From Limnomonas spitsbergensis (lineage: Eukaryota; Chlorophyta; Chlorophyceae; Chlamydomonadales), in assembly GCA_037349105.1 (NCBI GenBank), contig JAYJMM010000114.1, forward strand, positions 3,091,501 to 3,155,500: DNA of 64,000 nucleotides, read 5' to 3'. The notes beneath the pieces are model-generated. The model was not told where the DNA came from, searched no databases, and worked only from the letters and a program-made list of their open reading frames with translations. Below, one piece after another: positions 9,878-19,717 of the stretch (position 1 is the first letter of the stretch; each line of letters begins with the position of its first letter). The position numbers were made by a program, and so were the translations under genes.

Positions 9878-9899
9878 CGATACATATGACCCGCCCTGT
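9878..9899 (+). repeat. Left terminal inverted repeat (reference)
   Basis: This 22-bp arm is the reverse complement of 11216-11237 except for one base (T here against G in the other arm). It contains CGATA followed by CATATGACCCGCCCTGT. Similarity stops on both sides of the 22 bp. The equivalent arm lies 48 to 27 bp below every transposase stop that borders a spacer, for example at 2146-2167 and 12326-12347. Confidence 0.85.
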
Positions 9900-11232
9900 G
9901 CTGTAGCGGCGGGTGGCAAGAATTTTCAATATTTTGTCTTGTCGCCCTTCTTGCGCATGCATGCAACGATCCTTTTGGGCATGCTGCCCACCAGCTTACA
10001 GAAGTACTCCTTGGGTACTGCTGCTACCTCCTTGATCAGGGATACCTTAAACTCCTGGAGAGTTCTGCAGCCCTTAACGTCCATCTTGGCCTGCATATAT
10101 CCCCAAAAGTTCTCGATCGGACTCAAGTCCGGGCTGTTGGGAGGCCACTTCTGGAGGAGGCCCACGCTGCTGCCACGCTGGGAGTTCCACCTCTTCACCA
10201 CAGGTATGGCTGCTCTGTGAGTAGGGTCGTTGTCCTGCTGAAGGTACCATGTAGCAATGTCGTGCTGGGTGAAGAGGCGCTGTCCCTCAGGCAGGAATGT
10301 CGCCTTCACGACCTCCTCATACTCCTCTGTGGTGATATTCCTGGCCACCTGGCCCCTCTTGTTCTTGAAGGTGGTCTTCTGGCTGCTGGTGCCTGTCACA
10401 AAGTGAAGCTTGCTGATTCCCCACTTGCAGATGCCCGCATACACGTTGAGGACCAGGGGATGATTTGGAGAGGCTGCCTCACGTACCGCTCTCTCACCCT
10501 CACCCTCCATGCCCCAGGACACAGGCTGCACCTTCACCCCTGGGTAGGTAAATGGAAACTTCTTCCGGTCGGTGAAGAGGACGTGGCTCCAGTCCCTTCC
10601 CTTGCTGGCTTTGCAGAAGTCCAGCCGCTTCTGTCGAGTTGACCCCGAAAGCTGCTTCCTAGGCGCACCCCGCAGAACCCTCAATTTTTTTCCCATCTCC
10701 GATGCGTGCCTCCGGGCTGCTCGAATGACAGTCTTCTTCCCCACTGGCCTGGTGACCAAGCCTAATGTCCCAAGCTCCTGCGCAACTGTTTTTGCACCAC
10801 CATGCTGGTTGCTCAGCAGCAGGTCATAGGCCCGGGACTCCGCCTCTGGGCTGAGGATCCTCTTCTTGCCGGACTTTGGCGCGACGTGGACAGCTCCGGA
10901 ATCTTTATATCGCTGCACCCAGTGCTCCACAACCCTGTCGGACAGTCCAAGCTGCCTAGCTGTCTTGGAGATGTCGTGGTTCTCATTCCACCTCGTTACG
11001 ATAGCCCAACGGAGTTCTTCAGAGGTGAGCCCCATGGGAGCAAATGAGGCCCTGAAATGCAATAATTTTAGGGATGCCAATTTTGTGCTCTTGAGTAGCC
11101 AGGTCTTATTTCGCTTTGCGTGGGTGTTGCACTTCCCTAGGGCATGCCCACCAGGTGTGTGCATGGTCCTGGTCCCACTGATGATGTTCAAGACCTGCGA
11201 GCTTTTCTTCCGGGTACAGGGCGGGTCAGATG
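9883..11232 (-). mobile_element. Reference Tc1/mariner-like element, 1350 bp, TA-flanked
   Basis: This is the best-bounded element model. It is flanked by TA at 9881-9882 and 11233-11234. Its ends are inverted repeats beginning CATATGACCCGCCCTGT on the left and, read inward from the right, CATCTGACCCGCCCTGT, with one mismatch in 17. The transposase fills the interior: its stop is 27 bp inside the left repeat arm and its start codon 181 bp inside the right one. TA target duplication, short terminal repeats and a total length near 1.3 kb are typical of the superfamily. Copies 7-19 and 25-29 have both repeats, although 25 and 26 carry the 7-bp deletion beside the right one. Copies 2, 20 and 22 keep only the left repeat, copies 6, 21 and 24 only the right, and copies 3, 4, 5 and 23 have neither. 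The right end of copy 30 lies outside the window. An alternative is that the spacer is the mobile unit and the repeats are its ends; see findings. Confidence 0.7.
9926..11035 (-). CDS. Tc1/mariner-like DDE transposase, copy 7 (reference)
   Basis: This 369-residue enzyme would bind the terminal inverted repeats, cut the element out and insert it at TA dinucleotides in nuclear DNA. Residues 5-47 look like a first helix-turn-helix (DISKTARQLG then SDRVVEHWVQRY). A basic linker, PKSGKKR, lies at 53-59, and a second helix-turn-helix-like region spans about 61-115. The catalytic RNase H-fold part follows. Its first Asp is D156 in FTDRKKF, the second D268 in QQDND, and the Glu is E308 in WPPNSPDLSPIENFW, the superfamily signature. 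D268 and E308 are separated by 39 residues, not the 34 of Tc1 proper. I chose the ATG at 11035 (CCCATGG) because the family usually starts just before the helix-turn-helix. An in-frame ATG at 11164 with A at -3 would add 43 basic residues (412 in all). The stop is TGA. No intron is needed and no TATA box is evident upstream. Confidence 0.9.
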   Translation of the reverse strand: MGLTSEELRWAIVTRWNENHDISKTARQLGLSDRVVEHWVQRYKDSGAVHVAPKSGKKRILSPEAESRAYDLLLSNQHGGAKTVAQELGTLGLVTRPVGKKTVIRAARRHASEMGKKLRVLRGAPRKQLSGSTRQKRLDFCKASKGRDWSHVLFTDRKKFPFTYPGVKVQPVSWGMEGEGERAVREAASPNHPLVLNVYAGICKWGISKLHFVTGTSSQKTTFKNKRGQVARNITTEEYEEVVKATFLPEGQRLFTQHDIATWYLQQDNDPTHRAAIPVVKRWNSQRGSSVGLLQKWPPNSPDLSPIENFWGYMQAKMDVKGCRTLQEFKVSLIKEVAAVPKEYFCKLVGSMPKRIVACMRKKGDKTKY

Positions 11233-11237
11233 TATCG
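11216..11237 (-). repeat. Right terminal inverted repeat (reference)
   Basis: This arm starts ACAGGGCGGGTCA and ends TATCG. It lies 181 bp upstream of the transposase start codon. The same arm is at 1036-1057, 8768-8789 and each later long unit. In the units at 49446, 51887 and 54328 its first base is altered by a 7-bp deletion next to it. Confidence 0.85.
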
Positions 11238-12347
11238 ACACGTTTTAGGGGTACTGAGGTTTGACCTGCCGTCCCAACCTGGTTCACACTAGCAGTACCA
11301 ACTGCAATTTGAAGTAATCTCTCTAGGAACTGCCCCGATCGACCTGGTGTGGTGCTACATCGTCAAGTGCTGTAATCAGCTTGCCATACACGGTTTATTG
11401 AGGTCTGTTGGGGTATCATTTGAATCCGAATGGCAGTTGGATGCCAAAAACTGCCCCGTTGGGTACCAACCTTGCGGCGGCTGAGCCTGAAAAGTGGCCA
11501 AAACCCGGTTAAGGTAGAACCTTAAGTGGGTGTAGGTGGGCCATAGACGGAGGCATTGCCACCTTCCCTGGGTCATTTGGCCAATCCAACATGCAGATAT
11601 GGCCTTCCATGTGGCCCACATCAGGGCTGTCTTTGATGGATTGGAATTCACTCCATACCTGTCTGATTGCTATGATGTCTGGTGATTCAGAGAGCCTGAG
11701 AGTAGCTCATTAAGACTGCTCACCAAATTTTTGCACCATTCCCAACTCCAGAGGCTGCAAATTTGGGGCAAAGGTGGCTTGTCAGGAAGCCATGCCCCTT
11801 GCCCCATGCAGCCCCTCGGCCATGCAAGCTCCCATATCACTGCCACTGAGTTCCAGAATGCCTCAAGTCAGGTATCCACTCTTTATTCACACATCTTGAT
11901 TTCCATGTCCTTTATTCCAGGCTCCCCTTCTTATCTGAGCTGAGCCAGCCAGATCTGCCGAGGACTGGTTTTGCGAGAGGATGGAAAAAAACAGCACTGG
12001 TGGTTTCAGAGTCACAACCCTAGCCTGTACAGCAGGTAATACTTCAGATATGGAGGCCAGCACTGCAATATAACATCCTCAAAAAATTAGAGGCAGGCCC
12101 CTCAGCATGGCCAAGTTATCTCAAAACATAAATTTATTGGAGTTGGTGATTCTGTCAAGTGGACTCCTTAAGCCCATTGTGTTTGCGTTTGATTATCTCA
12201 AGGGACAGTTGGTGCCTACCAGTATTAGTGCACTGCTAGCAATCAGGTTAGAGCACAGTCAATGTGTAAGTGATATCAAGTCATGACCTCACCTCCTTGC
12301 ACTGCTGGGCCTGTCCACGTTTTTACGATACATATGACCCGCCCTGT
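11216..12347. repeat. Spacer, copies 7/8
   Basis: Full-length spacer with both inverted arms and the CCCC/GTGG haplotype. I noticed no difference from the reference spacer. Confidence 0.85.
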
Positions 12348-12373
12348 GCTGTAGCGGCGGGTGGCAAGAATTT

Positions 12374-13483
12374 TCAATATTTTGTCTTGTCGCCCTTCTT
12401 GCGCATGCATGCAACGATCCTTTTGGGCATGCTGCCCACCAGCTTACAGAAGTACTCCTTGGGTACTGCTGCTACCTCCTTGATCAGGGATACCTTAAAC
12501 TCCTGGAGAGTTCTGCAGCCCTTAACGTCCATCTTGGCCTGCATATATCCCCAAAAGTTCTCGATCGGACTCAAGTCCGGGCTGTTGGGAGGCCACTTCT
12601 GGAGGAGGCCCACGCTGCTGCCACGCTGGGAGTTCCACCTCTTCACCACAGGTATGGCTGCTCTGTGAGTAGGGTCGTTGTCCTGCTGAAGGTACCATGT
12701 AGCAATGTCGTGCTGGGTGAAGAGGCGCTGTCCCTCAGGCAGGAATGTCGCCTTCACGACCTCCTCATACTCCTCTGTGGTGATATTCCTGGCCACCTGG
12801 CCCCTCTTGTTCTTGAAGGTGGTCTTCTGGCTGCTGGTGCCTGTCACAAAGTGAAGCTTGCTGATTCCCCACTTGCAGATGCCCGCATACACGTTGAGGA
12901 CCAGGGGATGATTTGGAGAGGCTGCCTCACGTACCGCTCTCTCACCCTCACCCTCCATGCCCCAGGACACAGGCTGCACCTTCACCCCTGGGTAGGTAAA
13001 TGGAAACTTCTTCCGGTCGGTGAAGAGGACGTGGCTCCAGTCCCTTCCCTTGCTGGCTTTGCAGAAGTCCAGCCGCTTCTGTCGAGTTGACCCCGAAAGC
13101 TGCTTCCTAGGCGCACCCCGCAGAACCCTCAATTTTTTTCCCATCTCCGATGCGTGCCTCCGGGCTGCTCGAATGACAGTCTTCTTCCCCACTGGCCTGG
13201 TGACCAAGCCTAATGTCCCAAGCTCCTGCGCAACTGTTTTTGCACCACCATGCTGGTTGCTCAGCAGCAGGTCATAGGCCCGGGACTCCGCCTCTGGGCT
13301 GAGGATCCTCTTCTTGCCGGACTTTGGCGCGACGTGGACAGCTCCGGAATCTTTATATCGCTGCACCCAGTGCTCCACAACCCTGTCGGACAGTCCAAGC
13401 TGCCTAGCTGTCTTGGAGATGTCGTGGTTCTCATTCCACCTCGTTACGATAGCCCAACGGAGTTCTTCAGAGGTGAGCCCCAT
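12374..13483 (-). CDS. Tc1/mariner-like transposase, copy 8
   Basis: Full-length frame, consensus protein, both inverted repeats present. It lies early in the fourteen-step run of long units. Confidence 0.85.
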   Translation of the reverse strand: MGLTSEELRWAIVTRWNENHDISKTARQLGLSDRVVEHWVQRYKDSGAVHVAPKSGKKRILSPEAESRAYDLLLSNQHGGAKTVAQELGTLGLVTRPVGKKTVIRAARRHASEMGKKLRVLRGAPRKQLSGSTRQKRLDFCKASKGRDWSHVLFTDRKKFPFTYPGVKVQPVSWGMEGEGERAVREAASPNHPLVLNVYAGICKWGISKLHFVTGTSSQKTTFKNKRGQVARNITTEEYEEVVKATFLPEGQRLFTQHDIATWYLQQDNDPTHRAAIPVVKRWNSQRGSSVGLLQKWPPNSPDLSPIENFWGYMQAKMDVKGCRTLQEFKVSLIKEVAAVPKEYFCKLVGSMPKRIVACMRKKGDKTKY

Positions 13484-13663
13484 GGGAGCAAATGAGGCCC
13501 TGAAATGCAATAATTTTAGGGATGCCAATTTTGTGCTCTTGAGTAGCCAGGTCTTATTTCGCTTTGCGTGGGTGTTGCACTTCCCTAGGGCATGCCCACC
13601 AGGTGTGTGCATGGTCCTGGTCCCACTGATGATGTTCAAGACCTGCGAGCTTTTCTTCCGGGT

Positions 13664-14795
13664 ACAGGGCGGGTCAGATGTATCGACACGTTTTAGGGGT
13701 ACTGAGGTTTGACCTGCCGTCCCAACCTGGTTCACACTAGCAGTACCAACTGCAATTTGAAGTAATCTCTCTAGGAACTGCCCCGATCGACCTGGTGTGG
13801 TGCTACATCGTCAAGTGCTGTAATCAGCTTGCCATACACGGTTTATTGAGGTCTGTTGGGGTATCATTTGAATCCGAATGGCAGTTGGATGCCAAAAACT
13901 GCCCCGTTGGGTACCAACCTTGCGGCGGCTGAGCCTGAAAAGTGGCCAAAACCCGGTTAAGGTAGAACCTTAAGTGGGTGTAGGTGGGCCATAGACGGAG
14001 GCATTGCCACCTTCCCTGGGTCATTTGGCCAATCCAACATGCAGATATGGCCTTCCATGTGGCCCACATCAGGGCTGTCTTTGATGGATTGGAATTCACT
14101 CCATACCTGTCTGATTGCTATGATGTCTGGTGATTCAGAGAGCCTGAGAGTAGCTCATTAAGACTGCTCACCAAATTTTTGCACCATTCCCAACTCCAGA
14201 GGCTGCAAATTTGGGGCAAAGGTGGCTTGTCAGGAAGCCATGCCCCTTGCCCCATGCAGCCCCTCGGCCATGCAAGCTCCCATATCACTGCCACTGAGTT
14301 CCAGAATGCCTCAAGTCAGGTATCCACTCTTTATTCACACATCTTGATTTCCATGTCCTTTATTCCAGGCTCCCCTTCTTATCTGAGCTGAGCCAGCCAG
14401 ATCTGCCGAGGACTGGTTTTGCGAGAGGATGGAAAAAAACAGCACTGGTGGTTTCAGAGTCACAACCCTAGCCTGTACAGCAGGTAATACTTCAGATATG
14501 GAGGCCAGCACTGCAATATAACATCCTCAAAAAATTAGAGGCAGGCCCCTCAGCATGGCCAAGTTATCTCAAAACATAAATTTATTGGAGTTGGTGATTC
14601 TGTCAAGTGGACTCCTTAAGCCCATTGTGTTTGCGTTTGATTATCTCAAGGGACAGTTGGTGCCTACCAGTATTAGTGCACTGCTAGCAATCAGGTTAGA
14701 GCACAGTCAATGTGTAAGTGATATCAAGTCATGACCTCACCTCCTTGCACTGCTGGGCCTGTCCACGTTTTTACGATACATATGACCCGCCCTGT
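13664..14795. repeat. Spacer, copies 8/9
   Basis: Full-length spacer with the CCCC/GTGG haplotype. Confidence 0.85.
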
Positions 14796-14821
14796 GCTGT
14801 AGCGGCGGGTGGCAAGAATTT

Positions 14822-15931
14822 TCAATATTTTGTCTTGTCGCCCTTCTTGCGCATGCATGCAACGATCCTTTTGGGCATGCTGCCCACCAGCTTACAGAAG
14901 TACTCCTTGGGTACTGCTGCTACCTCCTTGATCAGGGATACCTTAAACTCCTGGAGAGTTCTGCAGCCCTTAACGTCCATCTTGGCCTGCATATATCCCC
15001 AAAAGTTCTCGATCGGACTCAAGTCCGGGCTGTTGGGAGGCCACTTCTGGAGGAGGCCCACGCTGCTGCCACGCTGGGAGTTCCACCTCTTCACCACAGG
15101 TATGGCTGCTCTGTGAGTAGGGTCGTTGTCCTGCTGAAGGTACCATGTAGCAATGTCGTGCTGGGTGAAGAGGCGCTGTCCCTCAGGCAGGAATGTCGCC
15201 TTCACGACCTCCTCATACTCCTCTGTGGTGATATTCCTGGCCACCTGGCCCCTCTTGTTCTTGAAGGTGGTCTTCTGGCTGCTGGTGCCTGTCACAAAGT
15301 GAAGCTTGCTGATTCCCCACTTGCAGATGCCCGCATACACGTTGAGGACCAGGGGATGATTTGGAGAGGCTGCCTCACGTACCGCTCTCTCACCCTCACC
15401 CTCCATGCCCCAGGACACAGGCTGCACCTTCACCCCTGGGTAGGTAAATGGAAACTTCTTCCGGTCGGTGAAGAGGACGTGGCTCCAGTCCCTTCCCTTG
15501 CTGGCTTTGCAGAAGTCCAGCCGCTTCTGTCGAGTTGACCCCGAAAGCTGCTTCCTAGGCGCACCCCGCAGAACCCTCAATTTTTTTCCCATCTCCGATG
15601 CGTGCCTCCGGGCTGCTCGAATGACAGTCTTCTTCCCCACTGGCCTGGTGACCAAGCCTAATGTCCCAAGCTCCTGCGCAACTGTTTTTGCACCACCATG
15701 CTGGTTGCTCAGCAGCAGGTCATAGGCCCGGGACTCCGCCTCTGGGCTGAGGATCCTCTTCTTGCCGGACTTTGGCGCGACGTGGACAGCTCCGGAATCT
15801 TTATATCGCTGCACCCAGTGCTCCACAACCCTGTCGGACAGTCCAAGCTGCCTAGCTGTCTTGGAGATGTCGTGGTTCTCATTCCACCTCGTTACGATAG
15901 CCCAACGGAGTTCTTCAGAGGTGAGCCCCAT
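14822..15931 (-). CDS. Tc1/mariner-like transposase, copy 9
   Basis: Full-length frame, consensus protein, complete TA-flanked element. Confidence 0.85.
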   Translation of the reverse strand: MGLTSEELRWAIVTRWNENHDISKTARQLGLSDRVVEHWVQRYKDSGAVHVAPKSGKKRILSPEAESRAYDLLLSNQHGGAKTVAQELGTLGLVTRPVGKKTVIRAARRHASEMGKKLRVLRGAPRKQLSGSTRQKRLDFCKASKGRDWSHVLFTDRKKFPFTYPGVKVQPVSWGMEGEGERAVREAASPNHPLVLNVYAGICKWGISKLHFVTGTSSQKTTFKNKRGQVARNITTEEYEEVVKATFLPEGQRLFTQHDIATWYLQQDNDPTHRAAIPVVKRWNSQRGSSVGLLQKWPPNSPDLSPIENFWGYMQAKMDVKGCRTLQEFKVSLIKEVAAVPKEYFCKLVGSMPKRIVACMRKKGDKTKY

Positions 15932-16111
15932 GGGAGCAAATGAGGCCCTGAAATGCAATAATTTTAGGGATGCCAATTTTGTGCTCTTGAGTAGCCAGGT
16001 CTTATTTCGCTTTGCGTGGGTGTTGCACTTCCCTAGGGCATGCCCACCAGGTGTGTGCATGGTCCTGGTCCCACTGATGATGTTCAAGACCTGCGAGCTT
16101 TTCTTCCGGGT

Positions 16112-17243
16112 ACAGGGCGGGTCAGATGTATCGACACGTTTTAGGGGTACTGAGGTTTGACCTGCCGTCCCAACCTGGTTCACACTAGCAGTACCAACTG
16201 CAATTTGAAGTAATCTCTCTAGGAACTGCCCCGATCGACCTGGTGTGGTGCTACATCGTCAAGTGCTGTAATCAGCTTGCCATACACGGTTTATTGAGGT
16301 CTGTTGGGGTATCATTTGAATCCGAATGGCAGTTGGATGCCAAAAACTGCCCCGTTGGGTACCAACCTTGCGGCGGCTGAGCCTGAAAAGTGGCCAAAAC
16401 CCGGTTAAGGTAGAACCTTAAGTGGGTGTAGGTGGGCCATAGACGGAGGCATTGCCACCTTCCCTGGGTCATTTGGCCAATCCAACATGCAGATATGGCC
16501 TTCCATGTGGCCCACATCAGGGCTGTCTTTGATGGATTGGAATTCACTCCATACCTGTCTGATTGCTATGATGTCTGGTGATTCAGAGAGCCTGAGAGTA
16601 GCTCATTAAGACTGCTCACCAAATTTTTGCACCATTCCCAACTCCAGAGGCTGCAAATTTGGGGCAAAGGTGGCTTGTCAGGAAGCCATGCCCCTTGCCC
16701 CATGCAGCCCCTCGGCCATGCAAGCTCCCATATCACTGCCACTGAGTTCCAGAATGCCTCAAGTCAGGTATCCACTCTTTATTCACACATCTTGATTTCC
16801 ATGTCCTTTATTCCAGGCTCCCCTTCTTATCTGAGCTGAGCCAGCCAGATCTGCCGAGGACTGGTTTTGCGAGAGGATGGAAAAAAACAGCACTGGTGGT
16901 TTCAGAGTCACAACCCTAGCCTGTACAGCAGGTAATACTTCAGATATGGAGGCCAGCACTGCAATATAACATCCTCAAAAAATTAGAGGCAGGCCCCTCA
17001 GCATGGCCAAGTTATCTCAAAACATAAATTTATTGGAGTTGGTGATTCTGTCAAGTGGACTCCTTAAGCCCATTGTGTTTGCGTTTGATTATCTCAAGGG
17101 ACAGTTGGTGCCTACCAGTATTAGTGCACTGCTAGCAATCAGGTTAGAGCACAGTCAATGTGTAAGTGATATCAAGTCATGACCTCACCTCCTTGCACTG
17201 CTGGGCCTGTCCACGTTTTTACGATACATATGACCCGCCCTGT
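16112..17243. repeat. Spacer, copies 9/10
   Basis: Full-length spacer. It is the last of the left-hand run of CCCC/GTGG spacers. Confidence 0.85.
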
Positions 17244-17269
17244 GCTGTAGCGGCGGGTGGCAAGAATTT

Positions 17270-18379
17270 TCAATATTTTGTCTTGTCGCCCTTCTTGCGC
17301 ATGCATGCAACGATCCTTTTGGGCATGCTGCCCACCAGCTTACAGAAGTACTCCTTGGGTACTGCTGCTACCTCCTTGATCAGGGATACCTTAAACTCCT
17401 GGAGAGTTCTGCAGCCCTTAACGTCCATCTTGGCCTGCATATATCCCCAAAAGTTCTCGATCGGACTCAAGTCCGGGCTGTTGGGAGGCCACTTCTGGAG
17501 GAGGCCCACGCTGCTGCCACGCTGGGAGTTCCACCTCTTCACCACAGGTATGGCTGCTCTGTGAGTAGGGTCGTTGTCCTGCTGAAGGTACCATGTAGCA
17601 ATGTCGTGCTGGGTGAAGAGGCGCTGTCCCTCAGGCAGGAATGTCGCCTTCACGACCTCCTCATACTCCTCTGTGGTGATATTCCTGGCCACCTGGCCCC
17701 TCTTGTTCTTGAAGGTGGTCTTCTGGCTGCTGGTGCCTGTCACAAAGTGAAGCTTGCTGATTCCCCACTTGCAGATGCCCGCATACACGTTGAGGACCAG
17801 GGGATGATTTGGAGAGGCTGCCTCACGTACCGCTCTCTCACCCTCACCCTCCATGCCCCAGGACACAGGCTGCACCTTCACCCCTGGGTAGGTAAATGGA
17901 AACTTCTTCCGGTCGGTGAAGAGGACGTGGCTCCAGTCCCTTCCCTTGCTGGCTTTGCAGAAGTCCAGCCGCTTCTGTCGAGTTGACCCCGAAAGCTGCT
18001 TCCTAGGCGCACCCCGCAGAACCCTCAATTTTTTTCCCATCTCCGATGCGTGCCTCCGGGCTGCTCGAATGACAGTCTTCTTCCCCACTGGCCTGGTGAC
18101 CAAGCCTAATGTCCCAAGCTCCTGCGCAACTGTTTTTGCACCACCATGCTGGTTGCTCAGCAGCAGGTCATAGGCCCGGGACTCCGCCTCTGGGCTGAGG
18201 ATCCTCTTCTTGCCGGACTTTGGCGCGACGTGGACAGCTCCGGAATCTTTATATCGCTGCACCCAGTGCTCCACAACCCTGTCGGACAGTCCAAGCTGCC
18301 TAGCTGTCTTGGAGATGTCGTGGTTCTCATTCCACCTCGTTACGATAGCCCAACGGAGTTCTTCAGAGGTGAGCCCCAT
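17270..18379 (-). CDS. Tc1/mariner-like transposase, copy 10
   Basis: Full-length frame, consensus protein. The spacer haplotype changes immediately upstream of this copy. Confidence 0.85.
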   Translation of the reverse strand: MGLTSEELRWAIVTRWNENHDISKTARQLGLSDRVVEHWVQRYKDSGAVHVAPKSGKKRILSPEAESRAYDLLLSNQHGGAKTVAQELGTLGLVTRPVGKKTVIRAARRHASEMGKKLRVLRGAPRKQLSGSTRQKRLDFCKASKGRDWSHVLFTDRKKFPFTYPGVKVQPVSWGMEGEGERAVREAASPNHPLVLNVYAGICKWGISKLHFVTGTSSQKTTFKNKRGQVARNITTEEYEEVVKATFLPEGQRLFTQHDIATWYLQQDNDPTHRAAIPVVKRWNSQRGSSVGLLQKWPPNSPDLSPIENFWGYMQAKMDVKGCRTLQEFKVSLIKEVAAVPKEYFCKLVGSMPKRIVACMRKKGDKTKY

Positions 18380-18559
18380 GGGAGCAAATGAGGCCCTGAA
18401 ATGCAATAATTTTAGGGATGCCAATTTTGTGCTCTTGAGTAGCCAGGTCTTATTTCGCTTTGCGTGGGTGTTGCACTTCCCTAGGGCATGCCCACCAGGT
18501 GTGTGCATGGTCCTGGTCCCACTGATGATGTTCAAGACCTGCGAGCTTTTCTTCCGGGT

Positions 18560-19691
18560 ACAGGGCGGGTCAGATGTATCGACACGTTTTAGGGGTACTG
18601 AGGTTTGACCTGCCGTCCCAACCTGGTTCACACTAGCAGTACCAACTGCAATTTGAAGTAATCTCTCTAGGAACTGCCTCGATCGACCTGGTGTGCTGCT
18701 ACATCGTCAAGTGCTGTAATCAGCTTGCCATACACGGTTTATTGAGGTCTGTTGGGGTATCATTTGAATCCGAATGGCAGTTGGATGCCAAAAACTGCCC
18801 CGTTGGGTACCAACCTTGCGGCGGCTGAGCCTGAAAAGTGGCCAAAACCCGGTTAAGGTAGAACCTTAAGTGGGTGTAGGTGGGCCATAGACGGAGGCAT
18901 TGCCACCTTCCCTGGGTCATTTGGCCAATCCAACATGCAGATATGGCCTTCCATGTGGCCCACATCAGGGCTGTCTTTGATGGATTGGAATTCACTCCAT
19001 ACCTGTCTGATTGCTATGATGTCTGGTGATTCAGAGAGCCTGAGAGTAGCTCATTAAGACTGCTCACCAAATTTTTGCACCATTCCCAACTCCAGAGGCT
19101 GCAAATTTGGGGCAAAGGTGGCTTGTCAGGAAGCCATGCCCCTTGCCCCATGCAGCCCCTCGGCCATGCAAGCTCCCATATCACTGCCACTGAGTTCCAG
19201 AATGCCTCAAGTCAGGTATCCACTCTTTATTCACACATCTTGATTTCCATGTCCTTTATTCCAGGCTCCCCTTCTTATCTGAGCTGAGCCAGCCAGATCT
19301 GCCGAGGACTGGTTTTGCGAGAGGATGGAAAAAAACAGCACTGGTGGTTTCAGAGTCACAACCCTAGCCTGTACAGCAGGTAATACTTCAGATATGGAGG
19401 CCAGCACTGCAATATAACATCCTCAAAAAATTAGAGGCAGGCCCCTCAGCATGGCCAAGTTATCTCAAAACATAAATTTATTGGAGTTGGTGATTCTGTC
19501 AAGTGGACTCCTTAAGCCCATTGTGTTTGCGTTTGATTATCTCAAGGGACAGTTGGTGCCTACCAGTATTAGTGCACTGCTAGCAATCAGGTTAGAGCAC
19601 AGTCAATGTGTAAGTGATATCAAGTCATGACCTCACCTCCTTGCACTGCTGGGCCTGTCCACGTTTTTACGATACATATGACCCGCCCTGT
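18560..19691. repeat. Spacer, copies 10/11 (intermediate haplotype)
   Basis: Two diagnostic sites differ from the spacers to the left: T at 18679 (CCTC for CCCC) and C at 18696 (GTGC for GTGG). The C is unique in the window; spacers to the right have T there. Confidence 0.9.
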
Positions 19692-19717
19692 GCTGTAGCG
19701 GCGGGTGGCAAGAATTT

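Larger units (their letters stand above)
8768..9899. repeat. Inter-element spacer (reference), 1132 bp including both repeat arms
   Basis: The non-transposase part of the long unit, framed by the 22-bp inverted arms at 8768-8789 and 9878-9899. I recognise no gene in it. The longest frames are a 91-codon minus-strand frame at 8928-9203 and a 70-codon plus-strand frame at 9283-9495. Both begin at non-ATG codons and resemble no family I know. The minus strand between about 9020 and 9260 has two overlapping readable frames, which could be remains of an old coding sequence. It also holds small hairpins and several minus-strand AATAAA motifs, listed separately. It would supply the upstream region of copy 6 and the 3' region of copy 7. 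It carries the CCCC/GTGG haplotype. Confidence 0.85.

Noticed and set aside
11041..11070. 3' splice site (TTGCATTTCAG on the minus strand) just upstream of the transposase ATG
   Set aside because: The acceptor-like motif is present, but I found no convincing donor upstream and the frame is open without splicing.
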